DNA of 64,000 nucleotides from Deltaproteobacteria bacterium (GCA_020852955.1 JADYZW010000030.1:1-64000), one strand, 5' to 3'; positions 25,987 to 35,654 are shown, numbered from the stretch's first letter. Numbers and translations: made by a program. Notes: a model not told the origin generated them from the letters alone.

Positions 25987-27597
25987 TCAGGATCGGATGC
26001 GGCGGTAGATGCGCGGCCCGGCCGTGCCGGAGTCGTAGACGAGGCGCCAGCGCTCGGGGTGGGCCAGCACGGCCCGTTCGGCGTAGCGGCGGGCCACGTC
26101 GAGAACGTCGAGATCGTCGATCACGACCCAGTCGACCGGAACCTCGCGGAGCTGCCGTTCGGCGCGCTCCGGGTCGGAATCGAACGGGGGGAAGACCGCG
26201 CGGGCGCCGCTCAGGAGGTAGAGCCGCTGCGGCGTCGCGGTTGCGACGATGGCGTCGTGCGCCGCGACGGTCTTCAGCCAGGCGAGGCCCTCGTCGTGCA
26301 ACCGCCAGCGCCGGGAATAGAAGAAGAGCCGCTGCGGCGTCGCGCCGGGAATCGCCGCGACCGGTGTGTGGCGCGCGGAGAAGACGGCGCCGAGGACGAC
26401 GAGTTCGGCGGCGAGCAGGACGCCCACCGCGGCTCCGGCCGCCGTCTGCAGCGGGCGGCTCGCGACCCGGCTCGAGTTCTCGAGCACGAGCGCGAAGCCG
26501 ATCGCGGTGAGCGGCGCGAGCGGCATGAGGTAGCGGCCGAACTGCGACGGCCAGGGGGTGAGCGTCATGGCCGCGAGCGACGCGAGCCAGACGAGCGGCG
26601 CCAGGCGGATCCCGTCGAGGGCGAGCATCGCGAGGCCGGCGGCGGCGACGAGGCCGAGGAGAGCGCACCCCAGGCGATGGATCGCGAGCGGGCGCGGCGG
26701 CGGCGTGGGCGCGCCGGGCGGCGGCGGCTCGCGCAGTAGGAACACCGGGTGGAGCGGACCCTCGGCGCGGACGCCGATGCTCTCGCCGAGCCGGGTCGGC
26801 AGGGACAGGGCGTTGGCGGCGACGCGCCGGACGAGGTCGTTCGCGTCGGCGAGGCCGAGCTCCGGCGCGAACGCATCGCGGTACGCCATGTTGGCGGCGT
26901 ACGGTACGTTGTAGAAGTTGTAGGGGGCGCGCTGATACGCGTAGGCGGGATGGGTGAAGGCGGGCCGCGCCTGCACTTCGGCGAGGTAGGCGTGCCAGAC
27001 GAGCACCGGCAGCGCCGCGAGCGCCGCGCGCAGCGCGGCTTCGAGGACGCGCCGCGCGAGGAGCGCGTCGACGATCCAGGCGATCAGGAGCGCGCCGCCG
27101 CTCGCGCGGAGCAGATACGCCGCGCCGCCGAACAGGGCGGCGCGGCCGCGCCGATCGTCGCGCTCGGCGGCGAGGAGGAAGAGCACGGTCGCGCACGCGA
27201 AGGGCAGCTCGGCGAAGAGCGCGTCGGAGAGCCAGAGCAGCTCGAGGTGCAGCACGACGAGCAGGCTCGCGACGAGCGCCCATCCGGGACGGAGCCAGCG
27301 GCGCGCGAGGGCGTAGACGGCGAGCGCGTAGACGAGGAAGAGCGCCGCCCACGTGAAGCGCAGCGCCTGGCCGGCGACGGCGGGATCGCGGCTCCCGGTG
27401 AGGCGCTGGTGCGCCGCCACGATCATCGGCAGGAGCGGCGGATACTGGACCGCCTCGATCCGTCCGGGCTCGTTCAGGAGCCGGTAGCCGTGGCCGTCGC
27501 CGAGCGCGGTGCCGAGCACGTAGTAGACGCCGGCGTCGTAGCGGAGGTCGAGCGGTCCGCGCAGCCGCGGCGCCCACAGCGCCAGCGCCGCGACCAC
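25987..27597 (-). CDS. Integral membrane glycosyltransferase-like protein (GT39/ArnT-PMT type)
   Basis: A ~536-aa polytopic protein with ~11 hydrophobic helices. The first periplasmic loop contains YDAGVYYVLGTALGDGHGY, the acidic loop typical of GT39/GT83 and related GT-C enzymes. It is followed by QYPPLLPMIVA and then SDALFAELPFA. A C-terminal soluble region (~410-536) follows the last helix. GT-C enzymes use polyprenyl-phosphate sugars and act in the periplasm. The GTG at 27597 is the first start in frame, but hydrophobic residues in the same frame continue upstream (GLAVGLL), so the true start may be an unusual codon nearer the FG-GAP gene stop at 27647. Confidence 0.72.
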   Translation of the reverse strand: MVAALALWAPRLRGPLDLRYDAGVYYVLGTALGDGHGYRLLNEPGRIEAVQYPPLLPMIVAAHQRLTGSRDPAVAGQALRFTWAALFLVYALAVYALARRWLRPGWALVASLLVVLHLELLWLSDALFAELPFACATVLFLLAAERDDRRGRAALFGGAAYLLRASGGALLIAWIVDALLARRVLEAALRAALAALPVLVWHAYLAEVQARPAFTHPAYAYQRAPYNFYNVPYAANMAYRDAFAPELGLADANDLVRRVAANALSLPTRLGESIGVRAEGPLHPVFLLREPPPPGAPTPPPRPLAIHRLGCALLGLVAAAGLAMLALDGIRLAPLVWLASLAAMTLTPWPSQFGRYLMPLAPLTAIGFALVLENSSRVASRPLQTAAGAAVGVLLAAELVVLGAVFSARHTPVAAIPGATPQRLFFYSRRWRLHDEGLAWLKTVAAHDAIVATATPQRLYLLSGARAVFPPFDSDPERAERQLREVPVDWVVIDDLDVLDVARRYAERAVLAHPERWRLVYDSGTAGPRIYRRIRS

Positions 27598-27646
27598 GAG
27601 GAGGCCGACGGCGAGTCCGTCGGCGTCGATGCGGGGGAAGCGAGGG

Positions 27647-28939
27647 CTAGAGCGTGGCGTGGGTAACGTTCCAGGTGATGTCGCCGGGAGTGAGGGGCGT
27701 CAGCACCGTCTTCGCGAACGAGCCGTCCCGCCAGCGGTACTGGCGGAGCTCGTGTTGATCCTCGGAAGCGACGTATATCTCGAGTCGTCCGTCGCCGTCG
27801 AGGTCGGCGAGGTGGACCGGATGCTCGAAGCCGGACGACTTGGCGTCGATGAGCGTGCGCGTCCACGCGCCGGTCGCGCCTTCGGGCCCCTGCTCGAAGA
27901 GCCAGAGCCCCGACGCGAGCGCGCCGGCGACCAGGTCCATCCTGCCGTCGCCGTTCACGTCGCCCGCCTGGATCGCCCGCATCTGCCGGTCGGGAACGGT
28001 CGCGACGACGCTGCTCGTGGGCGCGCCGTTCTCGAAGCGGTACGCCTTCACCGTGACCGGACGCACGATCTGGCCGCCCGCTCCGACCGCGCCTTCCCAC
28101 ACCACGTAGAGCTCGGACTGCGCATCGCGATCCATGTCGGCAACCAGGATCTCCTTCGCGTGGGTGTCGCCCGGCGCGTCCACGATCGACTTCTTCCACG
28201 CGCCGTCGGGCGCGCGCCGGTACATCGCCACCTCGCCCGGCTGCTCCTGATCGAGCTTGTTCGGTTTGCTCGGCGTGGCGAAGAACTCCGGGAGACCGTC
28301 GCCGTCGACGTCGCCGATCTCGATCTCGTGGACGAAGGTGTCGGGCCGGCGGTCGACCTCTTCCACGCGCCACCCGTTGCCCGGGTGGACGATCGCGATC
28401 ACGCCCTGATCGTGGGTCGCGATCACCAGGTCGTCCGTGCCGTCGCCGTCGACGTCGCCGCGCTCGACGTCGCGGAGGCGATCGAACTTGCCGCCGAACG
28501 TGGGGTTCCAGCGCGTGGCTTCGGACCAGACGCCGTCCGCGAAGCGCCAGGTCTTGAGCATCGCCCGGGTGGCGCCGATCGTGAGGAGTCCGCCGTCCCA
28601 CGGCATCGCCTTGTGGAAGGCGTTGCTGTCGGGATCCTCGACGGCGACCGTCTTCCAGCCGGCGTCGGTGCGGCGGACGATCAGGAGCTTGGCCGGGCCG
28701 GGGACGGGCTGCGTCGTGCCATCGGGCTTCTTCACGTCGCGGAACTGGGCCACGGTGAGGAGCAGCGACGGGTACGGTCCGCCGACGAGCGGGTCGCGGC
28801 GCGGCGCCGCGACCGGCGCCGCGGGCGCGGATGACGGGCCGGGCGTCCCGACCGTCTCGCCGCCGCGCTCGCACCCGAAGGTCAGGAGGGCGGCCGCCGA
28901 CAGCACCATGCTCCGCCACCCGATCGTCCGACGCGGCAT
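27647..28939 (-). CDS. FG-GAP/VCBS-repeat lipoprotein
   Basis: A ~430-aa exported lipoprotein. Signal peptide MPRRTIGWRSMVLSAAALLTF ends in a lipobox with FGC. At least five beta-propeller repeats carry the calcium-binding D-x-D-x-D-G motif: DVDGDGTDD, DVDGDGLPE, DMDRDAQSE, DVNGDGRMD and DLDGDGRLE. It is probably a seven-bladed propeller at the cell surface or periplasm. I prefer ATG 28939 because it gives a normal short n-region; ATG 28963 in the same frame adds eight residues. Neither has a strong ribosome site. The membrane glycosyltransferase gene follows on the same strand. Substrate or partner unknown. Confidence 0.78.
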   Translation of the reverse strand: MPRRTIGWRSMVLSAAALLTFGCERGGETVGTPGPSSAPAAPVAAPRRDPLVGGPYPSLLLTVAQFRDVKKPDGTTQPVPGPAKLLIVRRTDAGWKTVAVEDPDSNAFHKAMPWDGGLLTIGATRAMLKTWRFADGVWSEATRWNPTFGGKFDRLRDVERGDVDGDGTDDLVIATHDQGVIAIVHPGNGWRVEEVDRRPDTFVHEIEIGDVDGDGLPEFFATPSKPNKLDQEQPGEVAMYRRAPDGAWKKSIVDAPGDTHAKEILVADMDRDAQSELYVVWEGAVGAGGQIVRPVTVKAYRFENGAPTSSVVATVPDRQMRAIQAGDVNGDGRMDLVAGALASGLWLFEQGPEGATGAWTRTLIDAKSSGFEHPVHLADLDGDGRLEIYVASEDQHELRQYRWRDGSFAKTVLTPLTPGDITWNVTHATL

Positions 28940-29151
28940 GCGAGCTGACGTAGGATGGATCATGACGGCTTGCAAAGGGGGGCGCGGGGCGCGAGTGCTG
29001 TGCGTTCGTGTACGCCGGGAGGCGCGTTTGTGACGGTCGCCGACGCGCGCGCGCCGGCGGAGGACTCGTCGGATCAAGGAGATGGCGTGCGCGCGGCGCT
29101 TGCGGGCGTCGTCGATCGACGGAGGCATGCTCGTTGCTCGCACGGCACGGT

Positions 29152-29991
29152 ATGAACGCGCCCGAGACGCACTCCGATACCGCCGCATCCCTTGCGCCGC
29201 GCTCCGCGCTCCGCGAGCTCTTCAATCGTGTCTCCGAGAGCTGCGACCTGCCGCCGCTGCCCGCGGTCGCGGTGCGCGCCATCGCGCTCGCGCGCGACCC
29301 GAACGTCGCCGCCGATCAGCTGGTGCGGGTCGTGTCCACGGATGTCGCGCTCGCCGCCCGGGTCGTCTCGATCGCGCGCTCCGTGCGCTACATGCGGCGC
29401 GAGCCTCCCCGCACGCTCGACGCCGCGATCCAGACCGTCGGGTTCCAGGCGCTCCGCCGCATCCTCATCGCCGCCTCGGCGCGGGCCGCCTATCGGGCCG
29501 ACGACGTGACCGCGCAGACCCTCTGGGAGCACGCACTCGCGACCGCGCTCGCCGCCGACGAGCTCGCGCGCCTCGCGGGCGAGCCGCGCGGGGGCGGGTC
29601 GTTCATCGCCGGGCTCATGCACGACGTCGGGAAGCTCGTGCTGCACCTCTCCGACAGCCGGCACTACGACGCGCTCGACCACGACGACGAGGCGCGCGAG
29701 GCGGAGCGCTTCGGCGTGACGCACTGCCAGGTGGGCGCCTGCCTCGCGGAGCACTGGGGCCTCGAGGACGACGTCGTGTGGGCCATCCTGGCGCACCATC
29801 ACCCTCCGAAGGAGGCGCCGTTGGCCTGCCGCGTCCTGCTCGCCGACGCGATCGCGTGCCGGATCGGCTATGGCTGTACGCGCAACGGCGAGACGCCGGA
29901 TGCGATCGATCTCACCTCGACCGTGCCCGTCGAAGAGGTGACGAGCGCGGTGCAGGCGTCGTTCGAGACCGAGCGCACGCTGTTCGCGTAG
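29152..29991 (+). CDS. HDOD-domain signalling protein
   Basis: A 279-aa protein that is essentially one HDOD domain. The start region (LPPLPAVAVRAIALARD) and TVGFQALRRILIAASAR are typical. GLMHDVGKLVLH retains an HD pair and AHHHPPKEAP a His cluster, so unlike many HDOD proteins some metal-site residues remain. HDOD proteins usually act as non-catalytic signal-transduction modules for motility, stress or competence. The gene is divergent from the FG-GAP lipoprotein gene and its stop lies 6 nt from that of the convergent enoyl-CoA hydratase. ATG 29152 has no clear ribosome site; an in-frame upstream extension to 29008 looks non-coding. Confidence 0.85.
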   Translation: MNAPETHSDTAASLAPRSALRELFNRVSESCDLPPLPAVAVRAIALARDPNVAADQLVRVVSTDVALAARVVSIARSVRYMRREPPRTLDAAIQTVGFQALRRILIAASARAAYRADDVTAQTLWEHALATALAADELARLAGEPRGGGSFIAGLMHDVGKLVLHLSDSRHYDALDHDDEAREAERFGVTHCQVGACLAEHWGLEDDVVWAILAHHHPPKEAPLACRVLLADAIACRIGYGCTRNGETPDAIDLTSTVPVEEVTSAVQASFETERTLFA

Positions 29992-29997
29992 GGCGGG

Positions 29998-30858
29998 TCA
30001 CTCGAACGCGCGCGCGCGCCACCACGGGTAGAACGACGGCATGTCCACGCTCGGCCGGAGCGTGAACTTCGGCGGGCGCTTTTCGAGGAAGGACGCCACG
30101 CCCTCGTGCGCGTCGGCCGACCGGCCCATCGCGAAGATCGCGCGCGAGTCGACCTTGTGGGCTTCCATGGGATGGTCGGCGCCGAGCATGCGCCAGAGCA
30201 TCTGCCGCGAGAGCGCGACCGACATCGCCGACGTGCCCTCGGCCATCTCGCGCGCGAGGCCGCGGGCCGTGTCGAGCACGAGCTCGGGGGGCGTCACGCG
30301 GCTCACGAGCCCGGCCGCGAGCGCCTCCTCGGCCGCGAAGACGCGCGCCGTGTAGACCCATTCCGCGGCCCGGCTGATGCCGACCAGGCGCGGCAGGAAC
30401 CAGCTGCTGCACGCTTCCGGGACGATGCCGCGCTTGGTGAAGACGAAGCCCATGCGCGCGCCGGTGGCGGCGACGCGGACGTCCATCGGCAGCGTCATGG
30501 TGATGCCGACGCCGACCGCGGGGCCGTTGATCGCGGCGATCACGGGCTTCTTCGACTCGAAGATGCGGAGCGTGAGGAGACCGCCGCCGTCGCGGTGGGT
30601 GTCGATGGTGAGCGGTTTGGCTCCCGCCGAATGATCGAACGCTCCACTTCCACCCGACAGGTCGGCGCCGGCGCAGAACGCGCGCCCGGCGCCCGTGACG
30701 ATCACGACCCGCACGGCGTCGTCGGCGTCGGCGCGGTCGAAGGCGTCGATCATCTCGTGCATCATGCGCACGGTGAACGCGTTCAGCTTGTCGGGCCGAT
30801 CGAGCGTGATGGTGAGGAGCGGGCCGTCCACCTCGTAGCGGATCTGTTCGTAGTCCAT
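29998..30858 (-). CDS. Enoyl-CoA hydratase/isomerase (crotonase family)
   Basis: A 286-aa crotonase-fold enzyme with the normal ladder: LDRPDKLNAFT, VTGAGRAFCAGADLSGG (oxyanion hole 1 and CoA loop), AAINGPAVGVGITMTLPMD (oxyanion hole 2) and FVFTKRGIVPEACSSWFLPRLVG. One catalytic-Glu position lies in the RGIVPEA loop. The second usual Glu (GxxxEAL in many hydratases) is not in the normal place, so an isomerase or specialised hydratase is possible. ATG 30858. The gene is monocistronic, convergent with the HDOD gene. It fits with the acyl-CoA dehydrogenases elsewhere in the window as part of a broad fatty or aromatic acyl-CoA catabolism set, but no operon links them. Confidence 0.88.
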   Translation of the reverse strand: MDYEQIRYEVDGPLLTITLDRPDKLNAFTVRMMHEMIDAFDRADADDAVRVVIVTGAGRAFCAGADLSGGSGAFDHSAGAKPLTIDTHRDGGGLLTLRIFESKKPVIAAINGPAVGVGITMTLPMDVRVAATGARMGFVFTKRGIVPEACSSWFLPRLVGISRAAEWVYTARVFAAEEALAAGLVSRVTPPELVLDTARGLAREMAEGTSAMSVALSRQMLWRMLGADHPMEAHKVDSRAIFAMGRSADAHEGVASFLEKRPPKFTLRPSVDMPSFYPWWRARAFE

Positions 30859-31105
30859 CGGCGGTGTCTTGCACGGAACGGTCGTCGATGCACGAGAAGC
30901 GCGCGCCGGGGCGGGCGGGGTGGGTCGCGCCGGCGCCGCGGAGGAGCGCCTCGCGTCCGCCCCGGATTCCGAAGGAGGGGAATCCCGCCCGCCCGGAATC
31001 GTGGGATCGGGAACGGCGGTCGCCGCCGCGGTCGCGAATCGGTAGCGATTTTCCGAGCCCGCGCTCTGGCACGGGCCCTGCTCACGAGGGCAGGAGGCGC
31101 CGAAG

Positions 31106-31303
31106 ATGACCGCCGTCGAAGCCCCCGTCGTGAGACCCGGCCATTGCGCGGTGAAACGCCTGCGGATCGCCCGTCGCCGCGTGGCGCGCTGGTTCCGGCG
31201 ACCCGAGGCCGAGCTGCTCCGTCGCCAGCACCCGGCACCGCATCCGTTTCCGTTCGCCCCGAGCGCGGAGGAGCGGAAGGCGGCGACCGACCGCCGGGAC
31301 TGA
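31106..31303 (+). CDS. Possible small basic protein upstream of patatin gene
   Basis: A 65-codon frame that starts at an ATG with GCAGGAGG about 8 nt upstream, a strong ribosome site, and ends 20 nt before the patatin gene. The product is basic in the centre (KRLRIARRRVARWFRRPEAELLRRQ), probably helical and amphipathic. I recognise no family. It could be a real leader or small protein co-expressed with the phospholipase, or chance coding in GC-rich DNA. Confidence 0.4.
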   Translation: MTAVEAPVVRPGHCAVKRLRIARRRVARWFRRPEAELLRRQHPAPHPFPFAPSAEERKAATDRRD

Positions 31304-31323
31304 TCGCCGCACCGCGACCGGCC

Positions 31324-32484
31324 ATGGACGCGCCGAGCGCCCCGACCGGGCCCGAGATGACTCGCCCGCGGACGGCGCTCGTGCTGTCGGGCGGCGGCGC
31401 GCGCGGCGCCTACCAGATCGGCGTGCTGCGCGGTCTCGTCGAGCACGGCTTCCTCGCGGGGGGCGGCGTGTCCATCGACGTGTTCGTCGGGTCGAGCGCG
31501 GGATCGATCAACGCGACGACGCTCGCGGCGTGGGCGGACGATCTGGCGACCGGCATCGGCCGGCTGGAACGCGTGTGGAGTGAGATCCGGCCTTCCTCCG
31601 TGTACCGGACGGATCTCGGCTCGCTCGGCCGGATCGGCCTGCGCTGGGCGTGGGACCTCTCCTTCGGCGGCGCCACGCGCCGGGCCCAGCCGAAGGCGCT
31701 CCTCGACACCGCGCCGCTCCATGCGCTGCTCGCGGAGCACGTGCCGTTCGCGCGCCTCGAGCAGACCCTCGCCTCCGGTCGGCTGGGCGCGCTCGCGCTC
31801 GTCGCGACCGATCTCCAGACCGCGAGCGGCGTGGTCTTCCTCTCCGCACCGCCCGGGACGCCGACGTGGCGGCGCCGCCGGTGGCGCATCGAGGCGACCA
31901 CGATCCGCGTCGAGCACCTGCTCGCGTCGAGCGCGATTCCGATCTTCTTCCCGTCGGTCGAGATCGACGGCCGCTATTTCGGCGACGGCTCGATCCGGAA
32001 TACCGCCCCGCTGAGTCCGGCCATCAACCTCGGCGCCGACCGCGTGATCGCGATCGGCGTGAGCGGACCGCCGGTGCCCGAGGAGGCGCTCCGGCCCGCG
32101 GACGTCCCCTCGGTCGCCCAGGTCGCCGGCGTGCTCCTCGACGCGGTCATGCTCGACGCGATCGAGGTGGACGTCGAGCACAGCGAGCGCGTGAACCGGA
32201 GCGTCGTGCGCGTGTCCGGGGACCGGCCCGCCGACGGGTTCCGGCCCGTCGACGTGCTCTGGCTGCGTCCGTCGCAGCGCGTGCGCGAGCTCGCCGCCGA
32301 GCTCACCGATCGCATCCCGCCGATCGTGCACTACCTGATGCGCGGCCTCGGCTCCGACGCCGCGGTGAACGAGCTCGCGAGCTATCTCCTCTTCGACCCG
32401 TCGTTCTGCGGCGCGCTCATGGAGCTCGGCCGGCAGGACGTCGCCGCCGAGCGGGAGCGGATCGCGGCGTTCTTCGCGCGCTGA
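31324..32484 (+). CDS. Patatin-like phospholipase
   Basis: A 386-aa patatin-family lipid acyl hydrolase. The oxyanion loop LSGGGARGAYQIG (~20-32), nucleophile motif GSSAG with Ser58, and catalytic Asp221 in FGDGSIRN (DGG/DGS motif) complete the Ser-Asp dyad. There is no signal peptide, so it is cytoplasmic or delivered by another route. The C-terminal ~100 residues are helical and of unknown role. ATG 31324 is used; an internal ATG at 31357 (MTRPRTALVLSGGG) would give a more typical short N-terminus. Substrate could be phospholipid or storage lipid. Confidence 0.9.
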   Translation: MDAPSAPTGPEMTRPRTALVLSGGGARGAYQIGVLRGLVEHGFLAGGGVSIDVFVGSSAGSINATTLAAWADDLATGIGRLERVWSEIRPSSVYRTDLGSLGRIGLRWAWDLSFGGATRRAQPKALLDTAPLHALLAEHVPFARLEQTLASGRLGALALVATDLQTASGVVFLSAPPGTPTWRRRRWRIEATTIRVEHLLASSAIPIFFPSVEIDGRYFGDGSIRNTAPLSPAINLGADRVIAIGVSGPPVPEEALRPADVPSVAQVAGVLLDAVMLDAIEVDVEHSERVNRSVVRVSGDRPADGFRPVDVLWLRPSQRVRELAAELTDRIPPIVHYLMRGLGSDAAVNELASYLLFDPSFCGALMELGRQDVAAERERIAAFFAR

Positions 32485-32662
32485 GCGGCGCCGGTCCCGG
32501 GGCGCAGGCGCGCCGCGCGTTTGACGCTCGCCAGGGCCCGCCGTACTGATCGTCGCTCATGCCGAGGAAGAACGCCGCTTCCGCAAGACGCGCGGCGAGG
32601 CGGACCGAGCGGCCCGGCGCGCGCTGCGATCGCCCCGACACGCACGCGGGCCGTCCGAACGA

Positions 32663-34168
32663 ATGAACGCGGCACGTCGTACCGCGCTCGCCGCCGGCGT
32701 CTTCGCGGCGCTCCTCGCCGCCTATTCCTCGCCGCGCGCGCCGCTGCCAACCTGGGACGCCTACGCCAACGTCTTCCCCGCGCTCAGTCTCGTGAACGAC
32801 GGCGACTTCGCGCTCCATCCTGCGGAGATTCCCTTCCTGTTCGACTGGAGTCTGCCGGCGACCGGGCGGCGCCTGCGGGTGCCGGTGTGGGAGCGGATGA
32901 TCATCGAGGGACGCGCGGTCGAGGATCTCTACCGCGAGGGCAAGCTCCGGCCCGAGGGCTCGCCGTACTACTTCGTCGTCCGCGCGCCGACCGGCGAGTA
33001 CGTCGGTAGCGAGCCGCCCGGGACGGCGGTCGTGGCGGCGCCGTTCTACGCGTGGATGACGCGGCCGGACACCGCGGCGATCCTCCGCGACGTTCGGCCG
33101 CTGCTCGAGAAGAGCAAGCTCGTGGCGTCCGTGCTGATCGCGGCGACCGCGGCGATCCTCTTCCTCACGGCGACGCGCTTCCTCGACCCTCGCCGCGCGC
33201 TCCTGGTCGCGGCGATCTTCGGCCTCGGCACCTGCGCCTGGTCGCTCGGGAGCCAGGCGCTCTGGGCGCAGACGGGGATGCAGCCCTTCGTCGCGCTCGG
33301 CATCGACCGGTTCCTCCGCGTTCGCGACGGGCGGCGTCACGCGCTGGGCGCGGGTCTCGCCCTCGGGTGCGCGGTCGCGTGCCGTTCGACGAGCCTCCTC
33401 GTGCTGGCCGCGATCGGTCTCCACCTCCTCGCGACCGACCGCAAGGCGCTCGCGCTCTGCGTCGCCGGCGGGGTCCCGCCGATCGCGAGCCTCGCCGCGT
33501 ACAACGTCCGCTACTTCGGCTCGCCGTTCGTCGAGGCCCACACCCTCATGGGTCCGGCCGTCGCGCTTGCCAAGACGGGATCCCGGGACCTCTGGCAGAC
33601 GCCGCTCTGGGAAGGCGCGCTCGGCCTCCTCGTGAGTCCGGGACGCGGACTCCTCGTCTACTCACCGGTCCTGGCGCTCGCCGTCGTCGGCGCGTGGCGC
33701 GTCGCGCGCGGGCGGGCGGACCGCGCTTTCCTGCCGATCGTCGCCGCGGCCGCCGCGATCATGGTGGTGCGATTCAAGTGGTTCGACTGGTGGGGCGGCT
33801 ACAGCTACGGCTACCGCCCGCTCATGGACGCGATCGTGCCGCTCACCGTCCTGTTGATTCCTGCCCTCGCGGCCGCGCGCCCGACGGCGCTTCGCCGCGC
33901 CGCTGTCGCCGCGGCGCTCGCGTGGTCGATCTTCGTGCAATGGGTGGGGACCGCGTACGACAGCGGCAGCTGGGACCGTCACGGCGGATTCGACCTCCGC
34001 GTCACCCGCAGCATCGACGAGCCGCGCTGGCGCGAGCGGCTGTGGTCGGTCGGCGAGAATCCGATCGGGTTCTACTGGCGGCACCGCGCCGAGGCGGTCG
34101 CGCGCCGCGAGGCGAGCCTCGCGGAGTTCGCGCGGACGCCGTTCGAGGTGCGGCGCCCGACGCCGTAG
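32663..34168 (+). CDS. Multi-pass membrane protein, probable GT-C-like glycosyltransferase
   Basis: A 501-aa polytopic protein with ~10 hydrophobic helices. The first loop holds PTWDAYANVFPALSLVNDGDFAL, with the early acidic residue seen in GT-C enzymes. A long loop before TM2 contains YVGSEPPGTAVVAAPFYA. Later segments include RFKWFDWWGGYSYGYRPLMDAI, a pattern common in uncharacterised bacterial dolichyl-phosphate-mannose-like membrane proteins. ATG 32663 has no strong ribosome site. Upstream (32485-32662) nothing else is coded. The gene stands alone between the patatin gene and a convergent Uma2 gene. Activity is inferred from topology only. Confidence 0.68.
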   Translation: MNAARRTALAAGVFAALLAAYSSPRAPLPTWDAYANVFPALSLVNDGDFALHPAEIPFLFDWSLPATGRRLRVPVWERMIIEGRAVEDLYREGKLRPEGSPYYFVVRAPTGEYVGSEPPGTAVVAAPFYAWMTRPDTAAILRDVRPLLEKSKLVASVLIAATAAILFLTATRFLDPRRALLVAAIFGLGTCAWSLGSQALWAQTGMQPFVALGIDRFLRVRDGRRHALGAGLALGCAVACRSTSLLVLAAIGLHLLATDRKALALCVAGGVPPIASLAAYNVRYFGSPFVEAHTLMGPAVALAKTGSRDLWQTPLWEGALGLLVSPGRGLLVYSPVLALAVVGAWRVARGRADRAFLPIVAAAAAIMVVRFKWFDWWGGYSYGYRPLMDAIVPLTVLLIPALAAARPTALRRAAVAAALAWSIFVQWVGTAYDSGSWDRHGGFDLRVTRSIDEPRWRERLWSVGENPIGFYWRHRAEAVARREASLAEFARTPFEVRRPTP

Positions 34169-34277
34169 CGTTCCGGCAGGCGGTCGCCGCACGATCCGAC
34201 CGCCCGTGCGATCGCCGGCCGGTCCCGGGTCATGCAGGTGCTCGCGGCGCGGTCGTGTTCGCCCCGCTGCGGCCGAC

Positions 34278-34868
34278 TCAGCCGAGGATTTCGGTGACGC
34301 GGAAGAACACGCGTGGAAACGCGGCCATGGCGATGCGCCGGCCTCGGACGAGCCGCTGGTGTTCGCGGTACCCGCTTGCCGACGGGCGCCGATACACTTC
34401 GATCGCCTTCCCGGGGATGTCGATCAGCCACAGCTCGCGCACGTGCTTGCGGGCGTACAGGCTCGACTTGATGCGACGGTCGTACGAGACGCTCGAGTCC
34501 GCGACCTCGATCGCGAGCAGCACGTCGGAGGGGCGCGGGTGTGCACCTTCGTAGTAGTCGCTCCGGAACGCGAGGATCGTGCAATCGGGTTGCGGCTCGG
34601 AGAAGTCGTCGAGGATCACGGGATTCTGCACGCTGACGACGACCCGTGACCCGAGCCGCCGGGTGAAGAGCGCGTTCAGACGGTTGACGCCGCCGGTGTG
34701 ACGGGTGCCGATCGGACACATGTGGAAGACGTCACCCTCGATGAGCTCGACGCGGGAGTCCTCGTGAAAGATCCCGGCCTCGCCCATGCGGTGGTACTCG
34801 TCGATCGTGAAGCGGTGCCGGACGGGCATCGTGTCGTCGACGGCTTCGCGAGCAACGGCGCGTGCCAT
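34278..34868 (-). CDS. Uma2-family PD-(D/E)XK nuclease-like protein
   Basis: A 196-aa Uma2 (DUF820) protein. The restriction-endonuclease-like core is visible: FTIDEYHRMGEAGIF, RVELIEGDVFHM (first acidic residue), QPDCTILAFR (Asp), LLAIEVADSSVSYDRRIKSSLYA (E-x-x then Lys) and ELWLIDIPGKAIEVYR. Catalytic acid and Lys positions look intact. The family is abundant in cyanobacteria and environmental bacteria and its function is unknown. I prefer ATG 34868 because AAGGA lies 8 nt upstream. ATG 34886 in the same frame is also possible with AAAGG upstream. The gene is convergent with the membrane protein gene, with a 109-nt gap. A second Uma2 gene lies at 47852. Confidence 0.85.
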   Translation of the reverse strand: MARAVAREAVDDTMPVRHRFTIDEYHRMGEAGIFHEDSRVELIEGDVFHMCPIGTRHTGGVNRLNALFTRRLGSRVVVSVQNPVILDDFSEPQPDCTILAFRSDYYEGAHPRPSDVLLAIEVADSSVSYDRRIKSSLYARKHVRELWLIDIPGKAIEVYRRPSASGYREHQRLVRGRRIAMAAFPRVFFRVTEILG

Positions 34869-35021
34869 TGCCGAGTTCCTTACCATACTGGTTCGCCTTT
34901 CGAGAACACATTTCGTGGTAACCGACGCCGTCGAGACCATGCGCGACGCATGCGAGCGGCGCATCGCTCCGAGTGCCCGTTCGCTTGACCATTCCGCCAC
35001 GCGCGCGCTACGCCGTCGCGC

Positions 35022-35654
35022 GTGCGGATGAATGCTGAGGCGAGGCGGAGGCTCTTCGAGACGGTGCGGGATCATCTCGGCATGCACGTGAAGAAGCTGC
35101 ACGCGCGGATGGGCTGGAAGGTCTTCCGGAAGGGCGCGTCGGTCCGGAATTGCGACGGCAGCTGCTGTCTCAAGGGCAGCGTCGCGTCGTACGCCGAGTA
35201 CCGGGCCATCATGAAGCACCGGGCGCTGATCGCGCCGTACATGACGTCGCGCGCGCGCGCCAAGCCCGACCGCTGGTTCGAGGCGCGCGTGAAGAGGGAT
35301 CCCGACTACCTCTGCGAGAAGGCGGTCGCGACCCGCGTGCTCGACGGCGCGTGCGTGTTCCTGCGCGACGACCGCCTGTGCGCCCTCCACGTCGCGGGCG
35401 AGAAGGAGCTCGGGACGCCCTTCAAGTTGAAGCCCGCCATCTGCCTGCTGTGGCCGCTCTGCGTCGTCGACGGCGAGCTCGACGTCGGCTACGCCTCCTT
35501 CACGCGCCGCACGCAGTGCTGCGCCCCCGTCCGGAAGGGCGACCGCACGATCTACGACGTCATCGGCCCCGACGACGCGTCGATCCGCATGATGGCGCGC
35601 AAGGAGAACTCGCGCGGGGGCAGTGGGGAGATGCCGAAGCATCTCCGGCGCTGA
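35022..35654 (+). CDS. DUF3109-like cysteine-cluster protein
   Basis: A ~210-aa cytoplasmic protein of the DUF3109/YkgJ-like group, thought to bind a metal or Fe-S centre. Cysteines occur in [11 protein letters not shown] (~43-52), EKAVAT...[25 protein letters not shown] and TQCCAPV, matching the family layout of CxGxCC followed by GxCxF, C-x-(I/L)-H and KPxxCxL(W/Y)P. No signal peptide. The start could be GTG 35022 or ATG 35028; neither has a ribosome site. Its stop lies 9 nt from the stop of the convergent ychF gene. The hairpin GGCGC/GCGCC spanning the stop lacks a T-run. Confidence 0.8.
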   Translation: MRMNAEARRRLFETVRDHLGMHVKKLHARMGWKVFRKGASVRNCDGSCCLKGSVASYAEYRAIMKHRALIAPYMTSRARAKPDRWFEARVKRDPDYLCEKAVATRVLDGACVFLRDDRLCALHVAGEKELGTPFKLKPAICLLWPLCVVDGELDVGYASFTRRTQCCAPVRKGDRTIYDVIGPDDASIRMMARKENSRGGSGEMPKHLRR

